Positions 1 through 7,867 of a stretch of 13,409 nucleotides of DNA are shown piece by piece. The stretch covers positions 188,001 through 201,409 of the forward strand of contig JBBHKE010000636.1 in the NCBI GenBank assembly GCA_037447655.1, read 5' to 3'. Below the pieces are notes generated by a model. The model was not told where the DNA came from, did no database searches, and was given only the letters and a program-made list of their open reading frames with translations. Within the stretch, counting starts at the first letter, position 1, and every line of letters begins with the position of its first letter. The position numbers and the translations under genes were made by a program. This DNA is from Zygnema cylindricum. Its lineage: Eukaryota > Streptophyta > Zygnematophyceae > Zygnematales > Zygnemataceae.

Positions 1-191
1 GTGGCAGTCATAACAGCCTCTCCTTTGTAACCTTTCACTCCCTTCCCTGGATAAGCAGACACTTTATCGTAACTGATCCTCGTACCAACAAATAACGATG
101 GCTGACCGACACTGATAGACTGACTATGACTGCTTGAAAGAGGCGAGACTACAGCCGCCATAGTTGCAACGGAAGCACTGACAGCCGCCAT
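1..191 (-). CDS. N-terminus of an unidentified, probably plastid-targeted protein (runs off the window)
   Basis: An open frame starts at ATG 189-191 and stays open for 63 codons plus two bases to the left edge, so this is a 5' fragment of a gene on the minus strand. The start context (ATGGCG) is typical of plant genes, and a second in-frame ATG lies ten codons in (159-161). The predicted start MAAVSASVATMAAVVSPLSS is rich in Ala, Ser and Val and has no acidic residue until codon 42. That is the usual look of a chloroplast transit peptide. It is followed by a basic, Gly-rich stretch (GKGVKGYKGEAVMTA) that could hold the processing site. The two ATGs sit in a duplicated 13-bp stretch (ACAGCCGCCATAG at 151-163 and 181-193). 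The mature protein lies outside the window, so no function is assigned. A ferredoxin-type precursor would fit the MTA-Thr ending, but this is only a guess. Confidence is moderate that this is a real gene and low for the identity. Confidence 0.55.
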   Translation of the reverse strand, partial: MAAVSASVATMAAVVSPLSSSHSQSISVGQPSLFVGTRISYDKVSAYPGKGVKGYKGEAVMTA

Positions 192-700
192 AGATTTTGC
201 CACACACAGTTTTCTTGTGTCTCACAGCCTTAGGAGGACCTTAGAACATAGAAAAGATAAAGCCACACAGAGATGAAAGTAATCCAATATGAATAGCTGA
301 GATTCACCACTTCACCAAGCTAGCAAAGTTGCAAATATAATCAGCTGCAGGTTGAATGCACTACGAGAATATCTAGCTCACGCTTTACTGCAGGTTCCGT
401 TGCAGCCCTGTCGCTGAAAGAGCGAACAGACCAATCAGTAAAAGCTTCTGCACGGACAAAACTAAGCAAGCCAATAGTGAGCACGAAAACTAGAGTGACT
501 CAGCTCCTATGAAAGACACGTGGCTGGCACGAGGGTCAGTTACAGAGAATTGATCTCCGCCGCCCGCTGATTTCCAAATTCAAACAATACGAAAGAGGCT
601 GCCCAATCGGGGAGGAGAAATAAAATGCAAAATTGGCTGACGAGGAGGTGAGACACGTGTTTGCAATTAAGAGGCAAAGATAACAACACGTGTGGGATCG
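192..700 (-). promoter_or_regulatory. 5' flank of the plastid-type gene: three G-boxes and three CCAAT motifs
   Basis: This stretch lies upstream of the minus-strand ATG at 191. It contains CACGTG at 517-522, 654-659 and 687-692, and CCAAT at 431-435, 471-475 and 603-607. A weak TATA-like string (TTATATTTG in gene sense, about 332-340) would place transcription start near 300. G-boxes bind bZIP and bHLH factors and are common in light-regulated plant promoters. That role is inferred here from the neighbouring transit-peptide-like frame. The 149-codon frame on the minus strand at 536-985 shows no recognisable domain and was not called. Confidence 0.35.
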
Positions 701-1028
701 AACGGCGATTTCGGAAGGAATGAAGGAGAGATAGCGGTGAGACTTCGCTGGCCGGCGTGGCAAACATTTGTAGCCGCGGTCGGAGAAGCTCCGTTTGTAG
801 CGACCAAATGTGTCGGCAAGATGGCAACTGATAGCGCAATCATTCCATGGTTTCAGCGGAGTCCAAGGTTTCCTATCGGCGATTCCAATACTGACTTCAC
901 AATATCGACCTGTTTCACCGCTTCGATTGAACAGCAGTGACGCCACGCCGACTTTCTGTTCTTTGACTTCTTTCGCAACTGACACTTAGCAACCGAACCT
1001 TCTCGACAGGAAATCTAAAAAAGGCGTG
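701..1028. other. Non-coding stretch, nothing recognised
   Basis: The DNA here is somewhat less AT-rich than the intergenic DNA to its right. It has short frames on both strands (for example plus 692-940 and minus 536-985) but no protein motif, splice pattern or repeat that I recognise. It may be distal promoter, or the 5' region of an unseen gene. Confidence 0.3.
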
Positions 1029-1127
1029 CAGTGTACAGTACAGTGTACAATAAAGTACAGTACAATACAGTACCGTACAATATAGCACAGTACAATACAG
1101 TACAGTACAGTACAATACAGTACAGTG
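1029..1127. repeat. Imperfect pentanucleotide microsatellite (TACAG/TACAA)n
   Basis: About twenty head-to-tail units of GTACA or ATACA type are seen, with point changes and an occasional six-base unit. In the minus strand it reads as repeated TGTAC-TGTAT. The long frames across it (Tyr-Cys-Thr-Val-Leu repeats) are by-products of the repeat and not genes. Confidence 0.9.
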
Positions 1128-3133
1128 CCTGAACCTCTACCTCATCTTTGACAGGAAAATAGGGATGGTATCTTTTTATGAAATTCCTCCTAATGCACAT
1201 CAATTTTGTCTCTATTTTGCACAATTGGATTCAAACCACAAATGTTATTGTTGACCTGGCAATATGATTCAATGTCAAGCAGACTGAATCAGGCTACCAT
1301 GTACACTTAACCTCCGAAATCATGTGAAAAAATTGTTGAAATTCACATTTTATGTGTCAATCGGGAAAAAACGACAGGAATTTTTTGGTTGTACAAACAT
1401 AAAAAAAGGATGCACCAGTTGATAACCTTCAACAAGCGCAAATGTGCAGTGTTATTATCAAACAGGTTCTTTCGATTATCTCTATCTACTATTTTTTGAG
1501 AGTCTCGATGATTGATATGTCAACGCGAAGCAATGTGTTGCCGATAATCGTGATGTACCGATGTTGATATGACGGTATCAACTACAATGCTGTATATCCA
1601 TAAATTCAATACAATTAATTAAGTTCGGCACATCTTAATACCTTAAGTTCAAAAACATATCGGATGACGATCAGCGATTGTCGCAATATCAATGTGTATT
1701 GGCAATGCTGGTAGATATCGAGTTTTGAACTTCGCAAAATTCAAATACACCAAACTTAGTGTTTTCGGTAGACAAGCAACATCCCATTGTCGTTTTTTTA
1801 TGTCGGCGACATACTAGTGTGAAGGTTATTATTTTAGTGAGAATTATGAGGTGGTCAAGTAGAGCACAAGGAGTTGTCCAGTTGTGATAAAATGCTGAAG
1901 GAAATCCTTAACACTGTACTGTAAATCACTACAATTAGTGTTAGTAACGATAATTCTGTCGCACTTTTCTGCCCCTCGACCACAGATAAGCGTTATTAAC
2001 ACTAAACGTTTTTTTTTAATAATGCTAAGGTTCACAACCATCCCAAACCGGAAATAGAATTATCACGTCAAAATAACTATACTAAATATTTCTTGATGCT
2101 AATAACGTTTCACACTGTAACACACACCACAAATTTTTTTGGGTATGCACATCTACAAGCCACACTAATAACCAGAGGAAGAAAAAGTAACACAAATACA
2201 TACATTCCTTTGTCCAAAAATAGTTAAGTTTCTAATACTTTCTAATTCAACTCCAAGCGTCGTGCCTGAAGTTGAATCATTAAAAGAATTGGCGTTTAAA
2301 GAAAGACAATGACTAATATTAGCAGAATTCTGTGGTCAGAGGTCAAAAAGTAGTCACCTTATTAGTGGAAATAGCGATTCACAGTGAACCTTGAAGACTG
2401 CAAATGAAGCGAATTTTTACAAAGGAATCACACGGGGGCTTGGATGTAGAATTTTATAAAAAGTCATAACAAAGTGGCTACAGTAACAGGTCAAATACAC
2501 AGTTATTTGTCATTTTTGTGAGAATGTATAAGGCATACACAAATAAAACGGAAAGACACCTCATTTGAGAACATTGCCAGAAATCGACCTGAATTCTCTC
2601 CCTTTAAGTTTGTCACATAACATCACTTTATGTTAATTCCAAGCTCAACATCATAAAAAAAATGAGGATGTTTTTTTCTTTTAAAAGCCGATGTTGTTAG
2701 AATGTTAAGTCTCAAAAAGAACAAAAAATAGAATTTCATGAGACACAAGTTCCGAAACACAATTCTCAAAAAAAGTTCTCGAAATATTTGACATATTTGA
2801 CTTATCAGACAAATCCCACCCACTTAACCTCACTTTTCTCTTGTAAATCCTATTTTCAAGTAAAAAAAAAACACAAAAAATCTCAAATTCAATCGGCATG
2901 TAAGAAATAATGTCTACATTTTGCCCTTGATGTGGTGACTATATCCATCCTCATTACTTTTAAGTCACATTTTATAAGACTTTTATGTACAACTTTTTTT
3001 TTTTTTAATAGTGACTTGATAACCCATAAGAGCCAAAACTCTTCCTCTAATTCAAATATACATACACTATTATCAACATCATCATCATCACTATATTTGT
3101 AATCATGCAATTTCACAAAGATCCCAATTACCC
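1128..3133. other. AT-rich intergenic DNA between the two minus-strand genes
   Basis: No protein frame with recognisable content is present; the frames of 64-108 codons here are low-complexity or chance. It holds homopolymer A and T runs (for example 2996-3006) and a short CAT/TCA run near 3077-3090. Several strings resemble the terminal motif of the inverted-repeat elements found elsewhere in the window, near 1914-1960, 1987-2004, 2095-2118 and 2370-2396. The pair 1914-1945 and 2095-2118 could be the decayed ends of one element of about 205 bp, but the match is weak. The 3' untranslated region of the sirtuin gene must begin at 3133 and run leftward. No clear AATAAA signal is visible in its first 200 bases. 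Confidence 0.45.
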
Positions 3134-3206
3134 TTAGCTTTCGTTTCCTAACAAGGGACCCAAAACCTGCGGCAATGTCTTCGCCGAGCTTCCTCGAAAA
3201 CAATAT
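3134..3206 (-). CDS. SIRT5-like: Sirtuin exon 8: C-terminal helix and stop
   Basis: There are 73 bases from acceptor TTGTCACAG to TAA at 3134-3136. With the split Arg it reads YCFRGSSAKTLPQVLGPLLG then NES-stop. F-R-G-S-S-A-K-T-L-P aligns with 'FQGPCGTTLPEAL' of SIRT5: the GSSA loop contacts the adenine and the TLP helix closes the Rossmann domain. The protein ends soon after, as in SIRT5, without a peroxisomal or ER signal. Confidence 0.88.
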
Positions 3207-3473
3207 CTGTGACAAGTGTCACACAACCGAAGGGCACGTGTTATTGTCACACCCAACGACCTTTTTCGCACACCCGTCTCAAAAATACAAAAACAGACTG
3301 TCAACTCCGGTTTTAAAAAGTCAAAACTATCAGTTAACCGTTCCAAAAACTGAATCCTAAGTTCGTGTAAAGCAACATTTTCCTAAGAGTACCACAGAGA
3401 TAGTAAAAATGTCGCCATAGAATACTTTCCAGGAAACATATCCGTTATCGCTATTATTGTTGAAGTTTTCATC

Positions 3474-3571
3474 AACCCTCTCCCTCCCTTCCTCCGTCTC
3501 TCTATCCCCTTCTCCCTCCTCCTAACCCTCCCTCCCCTCTCCCTCCCGAACCTCCCCCCTTCCCCCTCCCC
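3474..3571 (+). repeat. CT/CCCTCC-rich tract in intron 7
   Basis: This is almost pure pyrimidine on the plus strand, built from CCCTCC and CTCT units. In gene sense it is a purine tract in the middle of intron 7. Confidence 0.85.
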
Positions 3572-3629
3572 ATATTAACACTATTAACAATCCACAAAAT
3601 ATTAACACTAATAACGATTCACTATGTAG
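3571..3629. repeat. Two adjacent element-end motifs in intron 7
   Basis: ATATTAACACTATTAAC at about 3572-3590 is followed by ATATTAACACTAATAACG and ATTCACTATGTA at 3599-3628. The second reads in reverse as TACATAGTGAATCGTTATTAG, which is close to the end of the foldback element at 6271-6487. No opposite end was found, so these look like remnants. Confidence 0.45.
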
Positions 3630-3739
3630 CGAGCATATAAGACAAACAACATATTTTAGTGACACCTCAAAACAATCATACTAAATAACTCTTCAATTCT
3701 CTTACGAATCAGAATAAAGAAAACCGCAAAGATCACGCA

Positions 3740-3866
3740 AAGGAGAGAAGAGGGAGGAGGAGTGGGGAGGAGCAGGGGAGGAGAGGGAGGAGTCGAGAGA
3801 GAGGATGAGAACCGAAGGGAGGGAAAAGGAACATAGAGGGGGAGAGAGGGAGAGAGAGAGAGAGAT
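3740..3866 (+). repeat. GGA/GA-rich purine tract at the 5' end of intron 7
   Basis: This is a nearly uninterrupted purine run on the plus strand. In gene sense it is a CT tract that starts a few bases after the donor GTATTTATCTCTC of exon 7. Confidence 0.85.
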
Positions 3867-3872
3867 AAATAC

Positions 3873-3964
3873 CTGGATACTCGGCTTATAGGAGTATTCT
3901 CAATATTAAACTCTACTACTACTCCTCCTCCTGCCCTTACCAAAGGGGCATATCCGGCAGCCGG
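3873..3964 (-). CDS. SIRT5-like: Sirtuin exon 7: PAA helix and EFN-E-TP motif
   Basis: There are 92 bases (30 codons plus two) between acceptor AATAG (3965) and donor GTATTT (3867-3872). PAAGYAPLVRAGGG continues directly from VVY of exon 6, as 'VVYPAAMFAPQVAARG' does in SIRT5. VVVEFNIENTPISRVS carries the Asn-x-Glu adenine/ribose-binding motif. The exon ends AG, which joins A of exon 8 to make Arg. A long CT tract begins inside the donor region of the following intron (3740-3866). Confidence 0.93.
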
Positions 3965-4190
3965 CTATTAAAAACCCAAAAGCAAAAAAAAGGGGGATAA
4001 AGTTAATAATATTGAATAAATAAACAAAAAGGTGAAGTTGCCCAATTAAACAACTAAAAGGTAAATTTTAAACAAAAAAAACTCCAAGGTAGAGTTATCG
4101 TTTTAATGCTATTAGTTCAAAAGGCTAAGAGACTATTCAGAAAAGATATTTACTGATTAGCCAAATGTTTTCAAGGATGTCAACTTTGAG

Positions 4191-4421
4191 GGACAGGGCG
4201 AGAGAGAGAGAGGGAGAAGGCGAGGGCGAGGGCGAGGGAGAGGGAGAGGGAGAGGGAGAGGGAGAGAGAGAAGAAGAGGGCGAGAGAGAAGGACAGGGAG
4301 AGGGCGAGGGAGAGGACAGAAGGAAAAACTGGCAGAGGGAGATGAAGGGGGAGAAGGAGAAGAAGGGTGAGTAGGCAATGGAGAAGGAGAGGGAGAAGAA
4401 GAGGGAGGAGGAGAGCGAGAA
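4191..4421 (+). repeat. GAGGGA/GAGGGC minisatellite-like purine tract at the 5' end of intron 6
   Basis: About 230 bases of GAGGGA, GAGGGC and GAGA units with almost no pyrimidine except C in GAGGGC. In gene sense it starts within ten bases of the exon 6 donor. Frames of Ser-Pro, Gly-Glu or Leu-Pro repeats across it on both strands are artefacts of the repeat. Confidence 0.9.
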
Positions 4422-4432
4422 GTGAAGCTCAC

Positions 4433-4630
4433 ATATACAACCGCAGATGTCCCTACCACTAGTAACATCCGACATTCCTCCAACGCTTTGTCCACTCTCT
4501 CCAAAATTTGTGGTTCCAAATTTTCTCCAAACCAGACTACATGTGGTCTCAGAAGACCGCGACAATTGTCACACCTAGGAAGCTGCATTGCTGGGATGGC
4601 CGCAGGTTTTTCTTCAGGATCAGATAAACC
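4433..4630 (-). CDS. SIRT5-like: Sirtuin exon 6: second zinc pair, substrate strand and GTS motif
   Basis: There are 66 codons, phase 0 at both ends, between acceptor CTGTCAG and donor GTGAGC. It begins [20 protein letters not shown] and carries CDNC, the second pair of zinc ligands. In vertebrate SIRT5 this pair is wider spaced. Next come [20 protein letters not shown], the substrate-binding beta strand and following helix, and VVGTSAVVY, where Gly-Thr-Ser contacts NAD+. Immediately after the donor the intron becomes a CT-rich tract of about 230 bases (4191-4421). Confidence 0.95.
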
Positions 4631-4635
4631 CTGAC

Positions 4636-5034
4636 AGAAAAGGACAAACTGTACTTCAGTGGAAGACAAAAAATACTGTTGAAGAAGAGAGAACTTTAAA
4701 AGAAGACAGCCAATATTTCAGAAAAGGATAGCTGTGCTGCAGAAGAAGACAAACTGTACTGCGAAACACAGCTTAACTTAAATGTGTGATAACAATTGGA
4801 AACGCTATATGTAGTTACCCCAGAATATATTACACGGTATAATACGCATTTAGTATGGTGAAACCACATATAGCCTTTCACATTGTTTTCGCACATTTGA
4901 ACTATAGAACATGGTATTTACTGTAGAAGAGGACAAACTGTACTTCAGAAAAAGGTAAAATATAATGCAGAAGAAGGCAGTGCTTGCAGTAATTGAAAAA
5001 AATATAAATTGTACCACAGAAGAAAATAAAACTA
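4636..5034. repeat. Degenerate short direct repeat in intron 5 (unit about 25 bp)
   Basis: The string AGGACAAACTGTACTTCAG and close variants occur at about 4640, 4746 and 4928. More decayed units (AGACAAAAAATACTG, GGTAAAATATAATGCAG, AAATTGTACCACAG) lie between them, usually preceded by AGAAGA. The array is split by the inverted-repeat element at 4780-4898. Confidence 0.6.
4780..4898. mobile_element. Small foldback (MITE-like) element in intron 5
   Basis: The left arm, about 4780-4818, begins AAATGTGTGATAACAAT. The right arm read in reverse from 4898 begins AAATGTGCGAAAACAAT and continues with the same CTATATGTRGTT. Arms are about 39 bp and roughly 80% alike by eye, with a loop of about 40 bp. 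It interrupts the degenerate repeat array on both sides. There is no coding capacity. Confidence 0.6.
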
Positions 5035-5108
5035 TACACCGAACATCACTATTAGTATTGATGCTTTTCTCGCCACTTAAAAATCTTTTCTCTGTGCACA
5101 CTCTCTTT
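5035..5108. mobile_element. Broken end of the 6271-6487 foldback family, next to the exon 5 donor
   Basis: TACACCGAACATCACTATTAG and then TCGCCACTTAAAAATC, TTTTC and GTGCACACTC follow the same order and spacing as the left arm of the element at 6271-6487. Only one arm is present. It ends about 20 bases from the donor of exon 5, where a CT repeat begins. Confidence 0.65.
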
Positions 5109-5124
5109 CTTCTCTCTCTCTCTC
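5101..5124 (+). repeat. CT microsatellite at the exon 5 donor
   Basis: CTCTCTTTCTTCTCTCTCTC with little interruption. In gene sense the intron begins GTGAGAGAGAGAGAAG, so the repeat reaches into the donor site. Confidence 0.75.
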
Positions 5125-5126
5125 AC

Positions 5127-5267
5127 CTTTCCCTCTAAGGCAGGGCAGATAGGCATCCTGTGATCTTCTTTTACTTCCCCACAATATGTACATCTTGTCT
5201 TCCAAAGGGAGCCATGTAGTTCTACCACATCTCTACTCCCTCCTTTTTGATGGAGGCCATCAATATT
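5127..5267 (-). CDS. SIRT5-like: Sirtuin exon 5: catalytic histidine and first zinc cysteines
   Basis: There are 47 codons, phase 0 at both ends, between acceptor TGTGCAG and donor GTGAGA. It begins with [10 protein letters not shown], completing Q-N-I-D across the intron (Asn and Asp hold the nicotinamide amide). It then gives VVELHGSLW with the catalytic His, and RCTYCG with the first two zinc ligands. [10 protein letters not shown] follows, as in 'SPICPALSGKG' of SIRT5. The donor is followed at once by a GA repeat, and a broken transposon end (5035-5108) lies 20 bases further into the intron. Confidence 0.94.
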
Positions 5268-5339
5268 CTGCACAAAAGGACAAATAAAAGGACAATTACT
5301 GAGAAACATAAGGGTAAAACCCATCCAAATGAAGATAGT

Positions 5340-5810
5340 TTGGCTTGTTTACTAAAGGTCATGGTTCAGACTCCTTCAATGTAGAGTAATTTAAGTTAAT
5401 ACAGTTTGGTTTAATTTGAACCATACCAGTTTATTTTCCCTTCGAGCTTGATGTAGTTTTATTTAGTTTGGATTTTTTTGGTTGCATTTGACATATTTGG
5501 CTTACTTTTTTTTGACTAAATTAAACTAAATTTAGTTTATACTTAGTTCTATTCTGCCTAGTTTGTCCTTTGATTAGTGTGACTTGATGTGGTACAATCT
5601 GAACTTACTTTAATTTCTTTATATGCTTTTAATGGGTGTATTTGAACTGAACTTAAAGATAGTGTTCAAAAATGAAATCGACAAAAACTCTTGATGAGAT
5701 CAAACGACAAAACTGAAACTTCTCATCATAATAATGGCAACAATATATATATAGTAACTACTCATCACACCACCCTATCACCACACTACAACCCATACTC
5801 ACCGCTAACA
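5340..5810. other. AT-rich part of intron 4
   Basis: This is intron sequence rich in T, with loosely repeated TAGTTTGGTTT-like strings between about 5395 and 5580 and a short TA run near 5745. No exon or element was recognised. Confidence 0.4.
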
Positions 5811-5812
5811 CT

Positions 5813-6256
5813 CGATTCGGTTTTGGCAGAAACCATTTCAAACTGAACTAAATTGGTTATTTGCAAATTCGATCTTTGTAGTTCACTGACAGTTTAAACC
5901 GGGTTTGAACCAGCATGGTTCGGTTTAAACAACATCATAAACCGCTTGGTTCGGTTCAATCACACCAAACCCAGTTTGAGCCGATGTACGAACAGTATGA
6001 AAATAACTTGTCATAGAGTACAAAGCTACAGCAACAGAAGTACGTAATGACGTTAAATTTGACGACACAGCATTTCAGGACTTTCAGGATACAGCATTTT
6101 AGCGTTTGTAGGGCTCTTAAGGGATTTGGACAGCATAATGGTTTGAACCGCAGAATCAGAGAATCCGGTTTGGATTGTAAATCCCAATTCCGGTTTCAAA
6201 CCCAAACATTCGGTTTGGCCCAGACAGAAACCAAACCAAAACCGAACCGAAACGAA
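5813..6256. repeat. Degenerate GGTTYGGTTT / AAACCRAACC repeat block in intron 4
   Basis: Many copies of GGTTCGGTTT, CGGTTTGG, AAACCGGGTTTGAACC and AACCGAACCG occur in both orientations. A neat hairpin lies at 5892-5930, where GTTTAAACC and GAACC face GGTTC and GGTTTAAAC. Similar AACCGAACC-rich repeats are known from plant genomes; no transposon ends were identified here. The plus-strand frame at 6047-6466 crosses this block and is not a gene. Confidence 0.55.
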
Positions 6257-6270
6257 CCGGCCGAATGCTA

Positions 6271-6487
6271 CACCGTGTATCGCTATCAGTGTTCAAGTTA
6301 TTTTCGCCACTTAATGCATCTTTTCTTCGTGCACACTCGTAGGATTGTCAATCCGATGGTTGCTGTTGGAAGGCAAGATTCTCACCTTCCTATTGGCAGT
6401 CTCCGATTGACAATCCGACAAGTGTGTACGGAGGAAAGATGCTTTAAGTGGCGAAAAAAATATTAACACTAATAACCATACACAGTG
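6271..6487. mobile_element. 217-bp foldback (MITE) in sirtuin intron 4, flanked by TA
   Basis: The left arm from 6271 begins CACCGTGTATCGCTATCAG; the right arm read in reverse from 6487 begins CACTGTGTATGGTTATTAG. Both continue with TTTTCGCCACTTAA, GCATCTTT, GTRCACACT and GGATTGTCAATC. The match runs on to near the centre (GGAAGG facing CCTTCC around CAAGATTCTCA), so almost the whole element folds back on itself. TA lies directly outside each end (6269-6270 and 6488-6489), as expected for Tc1/mariner-type insertion. It has no frame of its own. Confidence 0.85.
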
Positions 6488-6510
6488 TACTTACCAGACC
6501 ATCCTCGACA

Positions 6511-6600
6511 CCCTACTCTACTCATCTCCTCTCCTCACCTCCTCCCTCTCTCTCCCGGCCCCCCTCCCTCTCCCTCTCTCTCAGTCTCTCCCTCGCTCTA
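6511..6600 (+). repeat. CT-rich tract in intron 4
   Basis: This is pyrimidine-rich plus-strand DNA (CTCCCTCTCTCTCCC and similar) directly after the foldback element. In gene sense it is a purine tract about 270 bases downstream of the exon 4 donor. Confidence 0.8.
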
Positions 6601-6869
6601 TTATCCACTCTCCTTTCAAGCGTGGATTATGCTGACAAATTCATTCCCATGATTTCAAAGGCAAATTGTAAATGGCAATCCACATTATTTCATGTGCAAT
6701 CCTGAAAAACCATATGGTATCATATTTCCCATTCAAATAATTCCTTGGTTTTGCCAACTAATACATCAAATAGTTCTGAAAGGGAGGTTCTAAATAAAAA
6801 TAGCAATTAGAATGTACGGTACTGTTTCGAAAAAAACACAACGAAAACAGAAAATGAAAAGATATTTAC

Positions 6870-6972
6870 CTGAGTTAAGAGTGTAAAAACCTTTCCGTTT
6901 TTCTGGCACCATTTTTCCAATTCTTCGATGGCATAGTGAGCTCCGTTCGGTGTACTTTTTGCAACTACTTCT
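6870..6972 (-). CDS. SIRT5-like: Sirtuin exon 4: small-domain helix and start of the TQN-ID motif
   Basis: There are 103 bases: one base completing a split codon, then 34 codons, between acceptor GGGCAG (6973-6978) and donor GTAAAT (6864-6869). It reads EVVAKSTPNGAHYAIEEL, then EKWCQKNGKVFTLLTQ. This matches the SIRT5 segment 'REVM-SKEPNAGHRAIAE' and the strand 'VVVITQ' that leads into NID. The first base, A, implies that the preceding exon ends with AG or CG of an Arg codon, as in other SIRT5 proteins. Confidence 0.9.
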
Positions 6973-6978
6973 CTGCCC

Positions 6979-7436
6979 AAAAAAAAAGAAAAAGTTAGAA
7001 AAGAAAGGAAAATTTCTTAGTCTTATTTACATTTTCATTGACTTGCCAAATCGAAGATAAATTGATAAATTATTAGCTTTCTACTTTCACAACCTTTGTT
7101 AATCTCTATGGACTTGATCCTCTATCCGGATCAGATTATTGAGATCATTTTTTGTTGCGCTGGGCGGAGCGTGCGTGCAGAATCAGGCGGGCGATCAGGA
7201 GGGACGGCGCTGCCGGGATCTCGACAGAGATCGGTCAGGATCAGCCTTACTAATCAAAACTACAAGTTTTACTATTTAGTACATATTTGTACAATTTAAT
7301 ACATATTTGTACAATTTAGTACATATTAAATTGTACAATTAAGTACAAACAAAAACTAGTATGGAAAAAATATTTTTTGTACAGGTCATAGGAGAGGGCA
7401 TTTCAGATACCAAATCATAAATAACCAGAGTAATCC
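6979..7436. other. Intron sequence with a GC-rich island and a 20-bp direct repeat
   Basis: This is the part of the intron upstream of exon 4 in gene sense. It is AT-rich except for about 7150-7245, which is strikingly GC-rich (GGCGGAGCGTGCGTGCAG and GACGGCGCTGCCGGGATC). None of the three gene-sense frames of that island encodes the missing sirtuin segment. From 7275 to 7348 the string TACATATTTGTACAATTTA repeats with a 20-bp period and then in inverted form. Confidence 0.5.
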
Positions 7437-7440
7437 ATGT

Positions 7441-7506
7441 AAAGAGAGAGAAAGAGAGCGAGAGAGAGAAAGAGAGAGAGAAAGAAAGAGAGAGAAAGAG
7501 AGAGTA
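7441..7506 (+). repeat. GA microsatellite
   Basis: AGAGAGAAAGAGAGCG-type purine run of about 65 bases, inside the intron between sirtuin exons 2 and 4. Confidence 0.9.
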
Positions 7507-7867
7507 AAGAGTTTCATAGAGAGTTAGAAAGTTTCTCATCAGAATAAAGAAAATCCACACTAGTAACCGTGAAATGTCTACTTTCATTTTGTTGATCAAA
7601 TGAGCCTCCGTTTGATGAAAGATAGGAGATAGAAAATAAAAAAACAAAAGAAATAAGAGACAAACTTTAGAAGAATTTTCTGCGTTTGTTTTTATTCTCA
7701 ACCAAAATTACATAATTTAAATTGTAAGTGAAGTAAAAATCTCCTAATGTCCGAGACTCATAAAAATAAATAAAAGTAAATAAATACATAAATACATCAG
7801 ACTACCTCCTTCCTTAATTTCATAAAAACCTTCAATTTCTTTCAAAAATTCCCAACTGGCAGAAAAC

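Noticed and set aside
536-985. 149-codon minus-strand frame upstream of the edge gene
   Set aside because: It has no recognisable domain, is shadowed by frames in other registers, and lies over the G-boxes at 654-692, so it is more likely promoter DNA than a gene.
1015-1224. Tyr-Cys-Thr-Val-Leu repeat protein
   Set aside because: It is a translation of the TACAG microsatellite.
4157-4565. Long Ser-Pro and Leu-Pro rich frames, and the plus-strand Gly-Glu frame
   Set aside because: They are translations of the GAGGGA/GAGGGC tract; only the exon 6 part of the minus frame is real.
7806-7855. Alternative exon 3 for the sirtuin, with a good acceptor (TTCTGCCAG) and donor (GTAGT), encoding WEFLKEIEGFYEIKEG
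   Set aside because: It starts WEF like SIRT5, but its phase fits neither exon 2 nor the next exon unless a second-choice acceptor (after GCAGAG) is used. It also lacks the conserved Arg of Y-x-x-R.
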